Both the position numbers and the translations under genes were made by a program. This document shows positions 24,160 to 36,230 of a DNA stretch of 64,000 nt, piece by piece (position 1 is the stretch's first letter; the number at the start of each line of letters is the position of its first letter). The notes below the pieces were generated by a model. It worked only from the letters and a program-made list of their open reading frames with translations. It had not been told where the DNA came from and did not search any database. Source of the stretch: Tenrec ecaudatus. Its lineage: Eukaryota; Chordata; Mammalia; Afrosoricida; Tenrecidae. The stretch lies in assembly GCF_050624435.1 (NCBI RefSeq), contig NC_134546.1, positions 18,809,001 to 18,873,000 of the forward strand, given 5' to 3'.

Positions 24160-26125
24160 ATTACACATCGCTCTTTTGACTTCATATATTTATTTATTTA
24201 TTTATTTGGAAAACAAAAAGGTAAGATATTTTTTAATATCTAAAGTTTCTGTTATTTTGAGAATTAAAGTGTCCATATTTAATATGTTCTTTTTTAACTA
24301 AATAAGAACATAGCTGTTGATATGTTCATCTTCTTTGGCTTTTTGTATTACTTAGTCTAATTTTTTTTGTTTTAAACGTTTTATTAGGGGCTCATACAAC
24401 TCTTATCACAGTCCATACCTATACATACATCAATTGTATAAAGCACATCCATACATTCCCCACCCCAATCATTCTCAAAGCATTTGCTCTCCACTTAAGC
24501 CCTTTGCACCAGGTGACTTCATATATTTAAAGGGAGAAATTGTTAACGGGTTTCTCATTCACAGAATGTGTTGAGACTATCCTTGTAATTAAAAACATAC
24601 TTCAGTAATTTCAAAACCTCATTCATGAGTGGGAGAAACAGCACGTATTATTATTTTCATTCACACTTTGAAAAGCTATGGAATTATTTTTAGTTAATGT
24701 ATTTGAATGGGAGAGACTTCATCGTTTTTATTCACATATGATTGTATACTTTCCCACTTTATAATACGGAGACTACTTGGAAAATACGTAAACAATTACT
24801 TATTTTAAATCAATGGAGAAACTGTGTATCTATTTTCTCCTTCACACATGTAATGGGAACCTTTTTGGTTTAGAATGCAAAAGATAACTGTGAAAATATG
24901 TGTAACTCTTGTGATTTCATGTACTTCAATGGTGGAAACTTCATTTTTTTCTCATTCACACAAAATACTGACAACTTCCCTAACCTTGCAATTTCAGAAA
25001 TGCATAAAACTCAGATATTATTATTTTCACTCACACTTGGAAGCTGTGTGACATCATTTTTACTTCACATAAATTACGGGAAGAAACTTTAAATTAGTTT
25101 CTCATCTACACAAACGATTGGATACTTTACTTTCTTTCCAATACAAAGATTACTTTGAAAATGTAAAATTCTTCAGAATTCCTGTTCGAGAATGGGGGAC
25201 ATTAAAAAATTTTTTTTCCCTTCATATTTGTGTTGAGAACTTGTAACTTCCATCCATGTAATATAATAAGTATACTGAAAACATATAAAAGTTCTGTATA
25301 TTTAGATATATATTGAGACGTTTTATGGATTAGAAGGCAAGATCTGACATTATAAATATGTGTAATTCTTCTAACTTCATGCACTTGAATGGGGCAACCG
25401 CATTCTATTTCCATTCACAGAAATTTCTCATCCTTATTATTGAAGTATTATTTTAAAAACATGGAAAACTCCTCCGAGTCCTGTTCAGGAAAAAGAGAAA
25501 CTGCTTATCTTTTTCTTATTCACAAAGTGTACTGGAAACTCTTCCAAATTTGAAATACAAATAGTAGCTTGGAAATATGTGAAACTAGTTTGACTTTATA
25601 TACCCTAAAGGAAGAAATTGTATAGCTTTTTTTTAACACATTATATTGGAAAGTTTCCTGTCCTTGCAATTCAAAGAAAAAATTGGAAGTATGTAAGACT
25701 CTTTAGTTTTGTGTTCATGAATAAGAGGAGAAAGCTATTTTTAAAAATTATTTTGGAAATATGTGAAATTATTTTTACTGCATCTATGGGACTGGGAGAA
25801 ACTTCCTGCTTTCTCATTCACACAGTGCGTTGGTAACAGTCCCATCATTTTAATGTAAAGATTATGTCACAATCATGCAAAATCCTTTAGAATTCTTGTT
25901 CATAAATGTGAGCAAGGTTCGTTTTCTGATATGTATTTTGAACTTTCCTCTTATCTAATATAGAACACACCGAGGCCATAGGAGACATGTTCGTTTCAGT
26001 GGTAATGAATGGGAGACACTATTTCCCCCCTCATTCAGATACCATGTACTGGGTATATTCCTGTCTTCCTGCTCTCAAGCTTACTTTGAATTTATGAAAC
26101 TATTTTTACCCCTGCCTCCATCATT
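24160..26125. repeat. Degenerate tandem array, units of roughly 100-117 bp
   Basis: A diverged block recurs head to tail: GGAAATATGTGAAACT, then TGACTTCATGTACTTGAATGGG and GAGAAACTTC, then TTCTCATTCACAC, then a 'ttccctatccttgcaatacaaaga' stretch. The CATTCAC anchor appears near 24556, 24658, 24729, 24839, 24953, 25028, 25103, 25412, 25517, 25815 and 26033. Spacing is mostly 100-117 bp, with some shorter units near 75 bp. No coding potential. An L1 insertion splits the first unit. I do not recognise this as a named repeat. Confidence 0.75.
24192..24513 (-). mobile_element. L1 tail with candidate 3-prime transduced flank
   Basis: TGACTTCATATATTT at 24177-24191 and 24514-24528 is a perfect 15-bp TSD. 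Between them, in antisense order, lie an ATTT-repeat tail (24192-24209), about 150 bp of non-L1 sequence (24210-24360), and an L1 3-prime terminus (24361-24513). On the element's strand this reads L1 tail, its own A-rich end, downstream flank, then an AAAT-rich tail. Confidence 0.7.
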
Positions 26126-26129
26126 TCTT

Positions 26130-26340
26130 GCTAACCTCCATCTTATTTTTTAAAACATTTCATTATGAATTGGATGGTAGATCAGTTTTTCATTTCGTAA
26201 TTCATATGCATTTCGTTCCATGTCACTGATTACAATCCTTCCAGTGTAACATCCCTCATCTCACCGCCACCCTGTGCTTCCAGTTTCATCCCTTCTTCTT
26301 GGCTAACAATGTTGCACTTTGACCTTAAGCAAGCAGATAG
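26130..26340 (-). mobile_element. Older afrotherian L1 3-prime end
   Basis: Antisense 'aaacatttcattatgaattggatgg' and 'cattacaatccttccagtgtaac'-like blocks, more diverged than the younger tails. Confidence 0.5.
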
Positions 26341-26551
26341 CGCCCTGCTATCACTACCATGTGCTCTGAAAGGGAGCGCATTAGAAGGTCCTGGATAGTA
26401 CAGGAGACAAGTGTGGGAGAGAATTCAAAATCATAGAACAAGAACAAGAACATGACAGTAAGGTTGGATAGAAACTGGTGGGTCCCTGAGACTCAGTCAT
26501 TCTTCAGGTCTGGCTATCAGCTCACCTTCCTAGCTCAATTTCCAGTCAAAT

Positions 26552-26738
26552 AAAAACTAAACCAACCAACCAACCCTCTGCCATGGAGTCGATTCCGAAT
26601 CATTCTTCTGGATTTCTAAAACGGTAAACCTTTATGGGCGCAGACAGTCTTATCTTGCAGCTGGTGAGTTTTAGCTGCTGATTTTACAGTTAGCAGGCCC
26701 AATGCTTACCCTGCTGAGCCACCAGGGTTCCGAGCCAA
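26552..26738 (-). mobile_element. AfroSINE
   Basis: Antisense copy, CTGCCATGGAGTCGATTCCG to GAGCCACCAGGGTTCC. Confidence 0.85.
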
Positions 26739-27372
26739 CAGCTCCAAAATAATACAACACTGGGGGTGGGGGTGGGAGTGCACATCCTAAATCATCAACT
26801 CTTTGTGATCAGAAGGACAGCATAAATCTTTTATTGAGAAAAGTACAAAACATGATTGAAAATACATTTAGACTTAAGTGGTTCAGAAGTCTTAATATAA
26901 AAAAGATTTTCTCCAAAATAATATACAGATTTTAGAAAATGAAAATACAGAGTATCTCATGGAACTTGTTGATTCAAGAGCTTGCTGTTGTTGTTAGGGC
27001 TGAGTCATTTTGAACTCATAGCAACCTCATGTCAAAGAGCAGACAGTTGCTTACAAGATCTGAAGACTTTCTCTTAAGTTTCTTATTAGGAGACAGCATG
27101 ATGTCAGTGTAGAAATAACAATAAACAAACAAATTAATCAACAGCCTAGAGTAAGTCCAGAATCAGAAGTACTCATATATGTAAATCCGATCTATGGCAG
27201 AGCTAGCACTGGGAAGCTTCAGAGAATAGTGCTGGGGCAAAAAGAAAAAAGAAAAAATCCTTATTATTCACTGTATACAAAGTTCAGTAACAGATGGAAG
27301 AATTTAAAAGCAACCTTTAAAACATTCACAAGGAAAAAAAATTTATAAAAGGAGGGGGATTAACTTACCATC
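26739..27372. other. Mostly unassigned; small BovB/AfroSINE tail piece
   Basis: A tail fragment (GTTGTTGTTAGGGCTGAGTC) is at about 26983-27050. Nothing else recognised. Confidence 0.45.
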
Positions 27373-27384
27373 AAGAAAGAAAAG

Positions 27385-27755
27385 CCAGAAATGGGAGTAG
27401 CAAGACCAGGAGGGTAAAGGAAATGGGGGGGGGGGGAGAAGGGGAGGAGAAGAGAACTGATCACAAAGATCAATGCATAATTACACCCCCAGCCCCCACC
27501 CTTCCAGGGGGATAAACAACAGAAACATGGGTGACCGGAGACAGCAGTCCGTGTAAGATATGAAAACATTAATAATTATCATGGGGTCACGAGGGTGGGG
27601 TTTGGTAGGGAAAAAAGAGGACCTGATACTAAGGGCTCAAATAGAAAATAAATGTTTAGAAAATGATGATGGCAACCTATGTGCAAATATGCTTGATACA
27701 GTTGATGCCTCAAATGCTATGAGTTGTAAGAGCCCCCAATACAATTATTTATTTA
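27385..27755 (+). mobile_element. L1 tail insertion
   Basis: Truncated L1 3-prime end. TSD AAGAAAGAAAAG at 27373-27384 and 27756-27767. A G-run (27426-27437) and a second purine-rich tract are inside. Confidence 0.7.
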
Positions 27756-27767
27756 AAGAAAGAAAAG

Positions 27768-28159
27768 ACAGGAGTAGAGTGCAGTCTTTGGGCCAGAGGT
27801 CCTTGTGCACAGAACCTCCTAGACCCAGGGGAACACTGATGCGGACACACAGGGAGCGCTCCAGAGGCCGCCAGGCCCACGGCTATTGGAAGAAGATAAA
27901 GGCCTTCCCCCAGAAGGAGCCTACAGGAAGTCTTTCTTAGTGCCGGTGCCCTGAATGTGGACTTGTTGCCTGCTCCACTGAGAGAGAATAAGCCTGTTAG
28001 AGCCTCACCCCTAAAACATGCACACGGAAACACAGAGAACATCTTTAAGCACTTGAAGGATTTATTTGGCTGAAAAGAGAAACTTCCATGAATTCAAAGA
28101 GCGTAGAAACAAAGTAAAAAGACAGATAAAATCAGCTTAAACAAAAATTACCATAACAG
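27768..28159. other. Unassigned intronic sequence
   Basis: Open frames on both strands (27560-27940, 27749-28042) overlap the L1 tail and show no domain. Confidence 0.4.
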
Positions 28160-29960
28160 GGGGATATACAAATTATATACAGCAGTTATTTGCTCAAAAC
28201 AAATGAAAACTTCTGTTCACACAAATAGTACATAAATGCTCACAGCAGCATAATTCACAATGTTCCCAATACAGAAACAATCTAACTGATTAACAGATAA
28301 ATAAACTGGAATATATCAATATAATGAACTATTATCCAGCAATAAAAAGCAATAAACCCTGAAACATCTAGATGAATAAAATTTGGAAATGTTATGTTTA
28401 GAGAAAGCAGTCAGGCATAAAAGGCTACGTGTTGTATGAAAAGGCAAATTGATGGACAGAAAATGAGTGGGGGCCTCAGGCTGGGAGCAATGGTGGGGTT
28501 GGAAAGGTGGCTTCCACTCAGGCTTCTTTTTGGGGTGATGGAAAAGCTCTACAGTGAACTGGGGTAATGGGTGCACAACTCTGTGCTTATATTAAAAGCC
28601 ACTGAATTGTATACTTTTAGTAACAGAATTGCTTGATATGTGAAATATAGCTTTAAAAAGTTGTTAAAAAGAATTTTAATCTATACGAAAATTTAAACAT
28701 ACAAAAATGAGTAAGAGACATGAAACATACATTTCATAGAGGAAGAAACACTAATGGCTCCCGAATCTGACTAAATGTCTAACATCCTTAGCAATAAAAA
28801 AATATTGCGGATTAAAACCCCATACTGGATGTAATCAGGGCAGTTTGTAGTGGCAATTACTCATTCACTCGGGCACCTGGCTGCGGGTCAGCAGGGGCTG
28901 AAATCTGAACCTTGCTCCTCTGGTTGTTCTGGACAGAAGGGGTGCTTCTGTCATGTGAACAAAATTAGGGATGACCAGAAGCAGCTCTAGAGAAATCATT
29001 TCACAAACATCAGGTTTAAAAAATTTCAGACTTTGCTAATATGAAATACTGAGGAAGGTGTGAATAACAAAACTCAAATTCATTGCTGAGAATGTGCATT
29101 GATAAGACCATTTGGAAAACACGTAGGTATTACTTCATAAAGCTGATACCTTTATACTCATATGCATGTATACTCTAAAGGGTCCCAGCAATTTCCTTCC
29201 TATGCTTTCTACTAAGACACCCTTGTACAGATGCCTCAGGAGACACATGCATGAGCAGAAGCTGTATTTGTAATAGCAAAATAAATCAAGCAAAAATCTC
29301 ACTGCCATTGAGAAATTTTTATCGCATACCCAATCTTTAACGGCCTTCCTATATGGGGGCTCTGTAAATCTGCTTAGAAGCGCACGGCCTCATCTTTCTC
29401 CCTGAGTGGCTAGTGAATTTGAACTGTCCAACCTTGCACTTAGCTGTCCAATGCTAACCAAAGAGTACCAGCAAGGCTCAAGAGATGGGAAAAAAAGGTT
29501 ATCAAGAGCTGAATGAATACAATTTTGCACAGATGCACAATGCAATACCATATAACAAAACAAAAAAATTCAAAATGAATGCTGAGCTAAAATAACGTAC
29601 AGCACCATTCATTTACATGAAAATTTAAAAGTGGGAACGGCAAAATAACATTGTTTAGAGAGTAAAACTATAGTAATGCTGTAAAATAAAAGGAAATCAA
29701 CTAGCAGAAAATTCCAGAATCATCATGGTCTTTGGGCAGAGGCAGTTGCATGGCGGAGGAGAGGCCCAGAAGAGCTTTCAAAGGCACAGAAATGTCCTAT
29801 TTCTTCAAATGGGTAGGGGTGCAGGGTGTTTGTGTTATTTTGTCTAATATTTCTCTTCAAAGTATACATGTATTTCATATCCATACTTGTCTGTATATTT
29901 TGCTGCAAAAAGGTTTGAAAAGTAAAGAAGAGTGAGTCACAATCATTAATGTTCAAAATT
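28160..29960 (+). mobile_element. Ancient L1M-like 3-prime region
   Basis: Blocks such as 'cacagcagcataattcacaatgttcc', 'gaactattatccagcaataaaaag' and 'ccactgaattgtatacttt' mark L1M ORF2/3-prime UTR. Heavily decayed, with an AfroSINE at about 29300-29480. Confidence 0.65.
29300..29480 (-). mobile_element. AfroSINE
   Basis: Antisense 'cctcatctttctccctgagtggctagtg' and 'gaactgtccaaccttgcacttagc' blocks. Confidence 0.65.
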
Positions 29961-30235
29961 CCTGATCCAGGAAGAGGCTAGGGGGGTAGGTCAGAATGCC
30001 ATTGCTCAAATTTTCACTAAGTACATTATAGCTAAGTGATTTCAATCTCTATGGCTGAACTGGGACAGAATCTGTCTAACACCAATAGTAGTCTGTGGGC
30101 AATAACCTTGAGAAGTACCGTGTACAGTTGGTGTCTATAAACATCCTATTGTACTTTCTGCTACATTATATCTCTCTTAAGATTATTATAAAATTGTTCA
30201 AAAGCTGTAAGAATTTAAAAAATTTGCCCCTCCCC
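29961..30235. other. Unassigned intronic sequence
   Basis: Nothing recognised. Confidence 0.4.
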
Positions 30236-32128
30236 CCAGAAGAATTTATTTCAAAGAACGGCACTGAGTCTGCAGCTCCAGGAGAGGGACATATCTGATC
30301 GGAGCGCACGGGTGCGGATGAAGGAGGAGGAGGAGAGAGTGGAGCACATCCTGGTCCACCAGGCCTTGAGGACAATGTTCCTGCTCAGAGCAGCCAGTCC
30401 ACAGAAAAGACCACAGGGCCGGCCCCACTATGAGACATGACGCCCCTCACTGATCCATAGCCATACAGGGTACAACACTGGAAACACAGTGTGTGAATTG
30501 CACCAGACCTGATCCTGCCACACTGAGGCAAAACACTAAGGGGGTACAACAGAACAGCAAGGGAATGGAGCGGCAAGGTCCCCAGGAAATGCTGAAGGTG
30601 GACTTTGGGGCCAGGGCGTGGTGCCCCAACAGACTGGACTGGAAAACATTCCTAAAGGCCAACAAATAATCCTTGAACTAACTACAAGCTTTTCTTTCTT
30701 GTGTTTTTTTGTCATTGGTTTGTTGTTGCTGTTGTTGTGTACTGTTGCTTGGTTTTGCTCTGTCTTGTTTTTGTGCATGTTATTATCTCCGCAGCTGTCT
30801 AAATAAGATAGGCTGGATGAACAATCTGGAGGAGAAAACATGGGACCGTCAGTTCTGCAGGGACATGGGAGAGGGGGAGGTGGGGGGAAAGGTAGTGGTG
30901 TTAACTAACCCAGGGACAAGGGAACAACAAGAAATCCAAATCCATGGTAAGGAGGGTGTGGGAGGTCTGGTTGGGCATGATCAAGGGCAATGTAACCAAG
31001 AGGATTTGCTGAAACCCGGGTGGGGACTGAGCATGATAGTGGGATAAGAGGAAAGTCAAAGGAAATAGAGGAAAGAGTCACAAGGGAGGGAAAGGGAACT
31101 TATAGAGGTCTAGATAAAGACATGTACATATGCAAATATATTTATATATGAGGATGGGGAAATAGGTCTATGTGTATATATTTATAGGTTTAGCAGTAAG
31201 GTATCAGAAGGACATTGGGCCTCCACTCAAGTACTCTCTCAATGCAACAATACTTTCTTTTATTAAATTGGAATTCTATGATGCTCACCTTCCTGACACA
31301 ACCACTGAAGACAAAGCGAGTGAATAAGCAAAGTGGTGAAGAAAGCTGATGGTGCCCGGCTATCAAAAGATATAGCATCTGGGGTCTTAAAGGCTTGAAG
31401 GTAAACAAGTGGCCATCTAGCTCAGAAGCAACAAAGCCATCACAGGGTGTCGAAGGGATCAGGTATCAGACATCATCAGAACAAAAATCTTATCATAGTG
31501 AATGATGGGGGGGGGGTAGTGTGGGGTGGAGACCCAAAGCCCATTTGTAGGCCACTGGATACCCCCTTACAGAAGGGTCTCAGGAAGGAGACGAGCCAGT
31601 CAGGGTGCGATGTAGCAATGGTGAAACATACAACTTTCCTCGAGTTACTAAATGCTCCCCCCCCCCCCAACTATCATGATCCCAATTCTACCTTGCAAGT
31701 CTGGCTATACCAGAGGATGTACACTGGTATAGACAGGAACTGGAAACACAGGGAATCCAGGGCGGATGAACCCTTCAGGACCAGTGATACAAGTGGCGAT
31801 ACCAGGAGGGTGGGTAGGGTGGAAAGGGGGAACCAATTACAAGGATCTACATATAACCTCCTCCCTGGGGGACAGATAACAGAAAAGTGGGTGAAGGGAG
31901 ACGTCGGACCGTGTTAAGATATGACAAAATAATAATTTATAAATTATCAAGGGTTCAAGAGGGAGGGGAGGGAGGGGGAAAATGAGGACCTGATGCCAGG
32001 GGCTTAAGTGCAGAGCAAATGTTTTGAGAATGATGAGGGCAATGAATGTACAAATGCACTTTACACAATTGATATATGTATGGATTGTGATAAGAGTTGT
32101 ATGAGCCCCTAATAAAATGATTTAAACC
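30236..32128 (+). mobile_element. Long L1 3-prime segment, about 1.9 kb
   Basis: The longest sense copy of the young L1 3-prime region. It ends in CCCCTAATAAAATGATTT. It contains a G-run (31507-31516), C-run (31659-31670) and the polypurine tract (about 31959-31985). No open ORF2 is present, so the whole segment looks like 3-prime UTR or equivalent. The 5-prime boundary is approximate and no TSD was found. Confidence 0.65.
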
Positions 32129-32773
32129 ACTTGTCAACAAATACAAAACTTTAATGAATAAATACAGCATGAAGGAAGGCACTTGTTAACTTAATTGCAG
32201 AGGATGCATCTGAATACTGGCTGGATCTCATTTTTCTCTTTCTCATAACCACTGCCTAGTCTATAATCCCTGAGGAAGGGTTCCTCCTCTGGGGGACAGG
32301 AAGCTGGGCCCCTATGCTACAGCAGATTGCATGCTGGGTACTTGATACAGGAGCAGCCAGTGATTTACACGCAGGGTCTGAATCCAAAGGGTAAGTTGCG
32401 TTCAATGTCATTCTCTCTATTAGGAATCTGGAGGCCAAGAAGGGTACAGTCCCGGGGGCAGGGTTCAGGGGAGATGGGGACTACACTAGCAGAGAAAGTC
32501 TGTAGGTAGAGAGAGGAGGGTGGAATGTGGAGCAATGATGATGAATTAAGGATGCAAGAACTACAGGATTCAAGAGCACATTTCTCTGGTTCCTGCTCTT
32601 CCTGACACTTGGCTGTTCAGTTAGTTCTAGGCCACTTTATATATAAAATTACCAATGATTTGAGGTAACGTAAATGATTTTCTGCTCATTTTCACCCAAA
32701 GAGCTGAGTGATTCAGTGGCAATTTTTTGTTTTGTTTTTCTTCTGATGCCTCACGGAAAAGGCTGCTAGCTTA
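32129..32773. other. Spacer between two inverted L1 segments
   Basis: About 640 bp without recognised content. Confidence 0.5.
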
Positions 32774-34762
32774 AAAAAATATCATTTTATTGGGGGCTCG
32801 TACAACTCTTATCACAATTCATACATCCATCCATTGTGTCAAGCACTTTTGTACATTTGTCATCATCATTCTCCAAACATTTTCTACTTGAGTCCTTGGA
32901 ATCAGTTCCTCATATTTTCCCCTCCCTCATGAACCCTTTTTCATTTATAATTATTTTGTCCTGTTTTACACTGTCTGACATCTCCCTTCACCCACTTTTC
33001 TGTTGTCTGTCCCCCAGGGATGGGGTTATAGGTCAATCCTTGTAATCGGTTCCCCTTTCTACCCCACCTTCCCTCCACCCTTCTGGTATCTCTACTCTCA
33101 CCACTGGTCCGGAAGGGTTCATCTGTCCTGCATTCCCTGTGTTTCCAGTTCCTATTTGTACCAGTGTACATCCTCTGGTCTAGCCAGCTTTGTAAGGTAG
33201 AATTGTGATCATGATAGTGGGGGCGGGGAGAAGCAATTAAGGACTAGAGGAAAGTTGTATGCTTCTTTGTTGCTACATCACATCCTGACTGGTTTGTCTC
33301 CTCCCTGAGACACTTCTATAGTCCAGTTGCCTCCAGATGGTTTTGGGTCCCCACTCTGCACTCCTCATTTACAATGAAATGATTTTTTGTTCTTTGATGC
33401 CTTATACGTGATCCCATCAACACCTCATGATCACACAGGCTGATGTGCTTCTTCAATGTGGGCTTTGTTGCTTCTTTAGCTACATGGTAGCTTGTTTATC
33501 TTTAAGCCTTTAAGACCCCAGTTACTACATCTTTTGAAAAGATCAGCTTTCTTCACTACATTTGCTTGTGCACCTGTTTTGTCTTCAGAAATCCTGTCAG
33601 GAAGGTGAGCATCATGGAATGCCAGTTTAATAGAACAAAGTGTTCTTGCATTGAGGGAGTACTTGAGTGGAGGCCCAATGTGCATCTGCTACCTTAATAG
33701 ACTAAACCTGTAAATATATGCACATAGATTTTCCCGTCATATATAAATATATTTACATATGTACATGCCTATATTTAGACCTCTATAAATGCCCTTTGCT
33801 CATAGTTCTTTCCTATTACCTTTTACTTTCCTCTTGTCCCACTATCATGCTCAGCCCTCATTTGGGTTTCAGGAATTCCTCTCGGTTACACTGCCCTTGT
33901 TCAAATCCTACCAAGCCTTCAACACCCTCCTCGCCATTGATTTTGGATCATTTGTTGTTCCCTTGTCCCTGGGTTTAACACCAATTCCTTTTCTCCCCCT
34001 CCCCCTCTCCCATGTCCCCCTGGAACCTTTGGTCCTGTTGTTTTCTCCTCCAGTTTATCCCGCCTATTTTATCTAGATAGACCTTCAGAGATAATAATAT
34101 GCACAAAAAGAGGACAGAGCAAAACAAGCAACAAAAAATACCAAAACAATAACAACAACAACAAAAGAAAAGCTTGCAAAGAGTTCAAGGTCTGTTTGTT
34201 GACCTTTAGGAGCGTTTTCTGGTTGAGTCTGATGGGATGCCACACCCTGGCCCCTAAGTCTATTTTTTGTATTACCTCGGGACTTTCTTGCTCTGCTCCC
34301 CCTTGCTGTTCTGTTGCACGCCCTAGTGTTTTGACTTGGTGTGGTGGGGTCAGATTGGGCGCAATTCCCACACTGTGTCTCCAGTGTTGTCCCCTTTAGG
34401 GCTATGGGTCAGTGAAGGATGTAGTGTCTCATAGTGGGACTGGCCATATGGTCCTCTCTGTGCATGGGCTGCTCTGAGCAGGGATACTGTCCACAATGGT
34501 TGGTGGGCCAGGATGCGCTCCACTCTCTTCTTCCCCCTTCATTTGTTCCCGTGTGCTCTGATCACACATGTTCCTCTCCCTGAGCTGTAGCTTCAATGCT
34601 TTCCTCTGAAGTAAATTCTTCAGGGGACAGGGAGGCGGGGGCGGCTGTCCGAGTAGTTGGGATTGGGCTGGCCCCTCAGACCACTCTACTGGTTTCCTGC
34701 TTCATGCCAGTATGTTGCATTCACATCTTGGAGCCCAAGGTTGAAGTCTGTCCTTTTCCTGG
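32774..34762 (-). mobile_element. Long L1 3-prime segment, about 2.0 kb, inverted relative to 30236-32128
   Basis: Same family in antisense. It extends some 400 bp further 5-prime than the copy at 30236. Open frames at 33718-33978, 33789-34076 and 34069-34371 are non-coding by-products. Confidence 0.65.
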
Positions 34763-34763
34763 C

Positions 34764-34855
34764 CTTTTTTTTAAATATCATTTTTATTGGGTGCTCTTAT
34801 AACAATCCATCCATGAATTGTATAAAGCATATTTGTACATATGTTGCCATCATCC
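34764..34855 (-). mobile_element. Additional L1 3-prime terminus
   Basis: A T-run followed by AAATATCATTTTTATTGGG and the usual terminus, abutting the preceding element. Confidence 0.7.
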
Positions 34856-35904
34856 TTTCTGACTGTTTTCTTTCTATTGCTTCTGAGGGCTGTTGCTATT
34901 CCTTCTGAGAGATGGCCGCAGACACTATTCTCTTCACAGATGTTTACGGATTAACTACCATGAGCAAGGTACTTCGACAATCTGAAAAGGGTTGAAACAG
35001 ATTCATGCTCAACCCTGATAACAAATAGGACAGTACTTTTCAAATTGCCCGAATTACTTTACATAATACCAGACCTTTTTTCTTTATGGTCTTGATGTAA
35101 TAACAAAGAATTGCTACTGATTTTAATCCATACAACCTTTGAGTTCAGTTACCAAACCATTTTTTTTGTAAAATACCTGGCAGAAAACTTTAGGTAACTA
35201 AAACTTTAGACTGTAATTCTTGTTTCACAATGAACACTTCTATACAGAACACACTCAACATCACTTCTAGGCTTTTTGGCTAAGATCGAGCACAGAACAT
35301 ATTATTGCTATCACAGACTTTGTATTATAACTTTCTAAACTCTGATGAAAAATACAAGTGTAAAATATATTTTTATAGGGCACTTTAACAAAACTGTTGC
35401 ACAAGATACTTTCCCTAATACTACAGAATAAGTTCAGTTGAAGGTATTTTTGACCATGGGAGGAAAAGTCACTATTTAATAAGTGGTATATTTAGGACAC
35501 AAATCAAACCACCAACCAAGCAACAATCTACTCCTTCCTCAAAGGTTCATGTCTCCGAATTCTACAATATCTATCACATTCATACTATTTCATAGCTCCT
35601 GCTTTAAGTCGCAGGTTCTCAACTCTGCAGCACATCAGAACATTAGAATTTATGAAGGAGTTCTAAAACTACTGATGCCTGAGTCCTATCTGAAAAGAGT
35701 ATGCTTAAACTGGTTCTGTCTGGCTCACTGGGCTGAGAGCCTCTCCTCACTTCTAGGATGGTTTCTGCCACAGACAGCCTAACAACTCAATTTCACGGCT
35801 CTGCTTATTTATTCACTCTTACACTACGCTTTTGCGGCTTTCTTTGCTAACTCTCTCTTTATCAGCTGCTACACATTTTCCTCCCCCTCTGAAATCTTTC
35901 ATTT
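34856..35904. other. Unassigned, apart from a U2 fragment
   Basis: No gene or repeat seen except the U2-like piece at 35260-35292. Confidence 0.4.
35260..35292 (+). pseudogene. U2 snRNA 5-prime fragment (pseudogene)
   Basis: ATCACTTCTAGGC followed by TTTTTGGCTAAGATCGAG matches the 5-prime end of U2 snRNA with about four changes over 31 bases. Similarity stops at about 35292, so only the first part is present. It is far too short to be functional. Confidence 0.75.
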
Positions 35905-36060
35905 AAAAATGTAAGGGATAGCCAGGAAAAAGATGGGCAGAAGACATAATGGATAGTCAACTAATGAAAGAAGAAATACAAATAACTAGCAAACATCTGA
36001 AACAAACAAAAAAAATCAACTTTGTAATAAAACATGAGCTAACATTTATCACCTCTGAAC
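35905..36060 (+). mobile_element. L1 ORF2 C-terminal remnant
   Basis: Resembles the end of L1 ORF2 ('agatgggcagaagacataatgg...caaacatctgaaac'). Confidence 0.5.
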
Positions 36061-36148
36061 TGGCCAAGTGTTGAGGAACAGTCTGGGATATGAGCCCTTT
36101 AGTTCACTGCGGATTTGCAGAACAACTTTAATGGAGGCAAATTCGCTG

Positions 36149-36230
36149 TAACAAAGGGGCTTCTAAAAGTTTATGTGCACAAGGAAGTAAAAGAATGGAT
36201 TTTTCCCAGAAACTTTGAAGCCCCTCTTTA
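36149..36230. mobile_element. Palindromic mariner-like MITE, 82 bp with TA ends
   Basis: GGGGCTTCTAAAAGTTTA at one end mirrors AAACTTTGAAGCCCC at the other, and TA dinucleotides flank. Three relatives lie at 40196, 53575 and 55526. Confidence 0.7.

Noticed and set aside
24160..26125. CRISPR-like array
   Set aside because: Repeats are diverged, have no identical direct repeats with unique spacers, and the DNA is a mammalian intron.
31447..31917. 156-residue open frame
   Set aside because: Lies wholly inside an L1 3-prime segment and recurs as broken frames in other copies.
30236..32128. An endogenous retroviral LTR
   Set aside because: Related copies have variable 5-prime ends, 10-17 bp TSDs and A-rich 3-prime tails, which fit LINE insertion better than LTR insertion.
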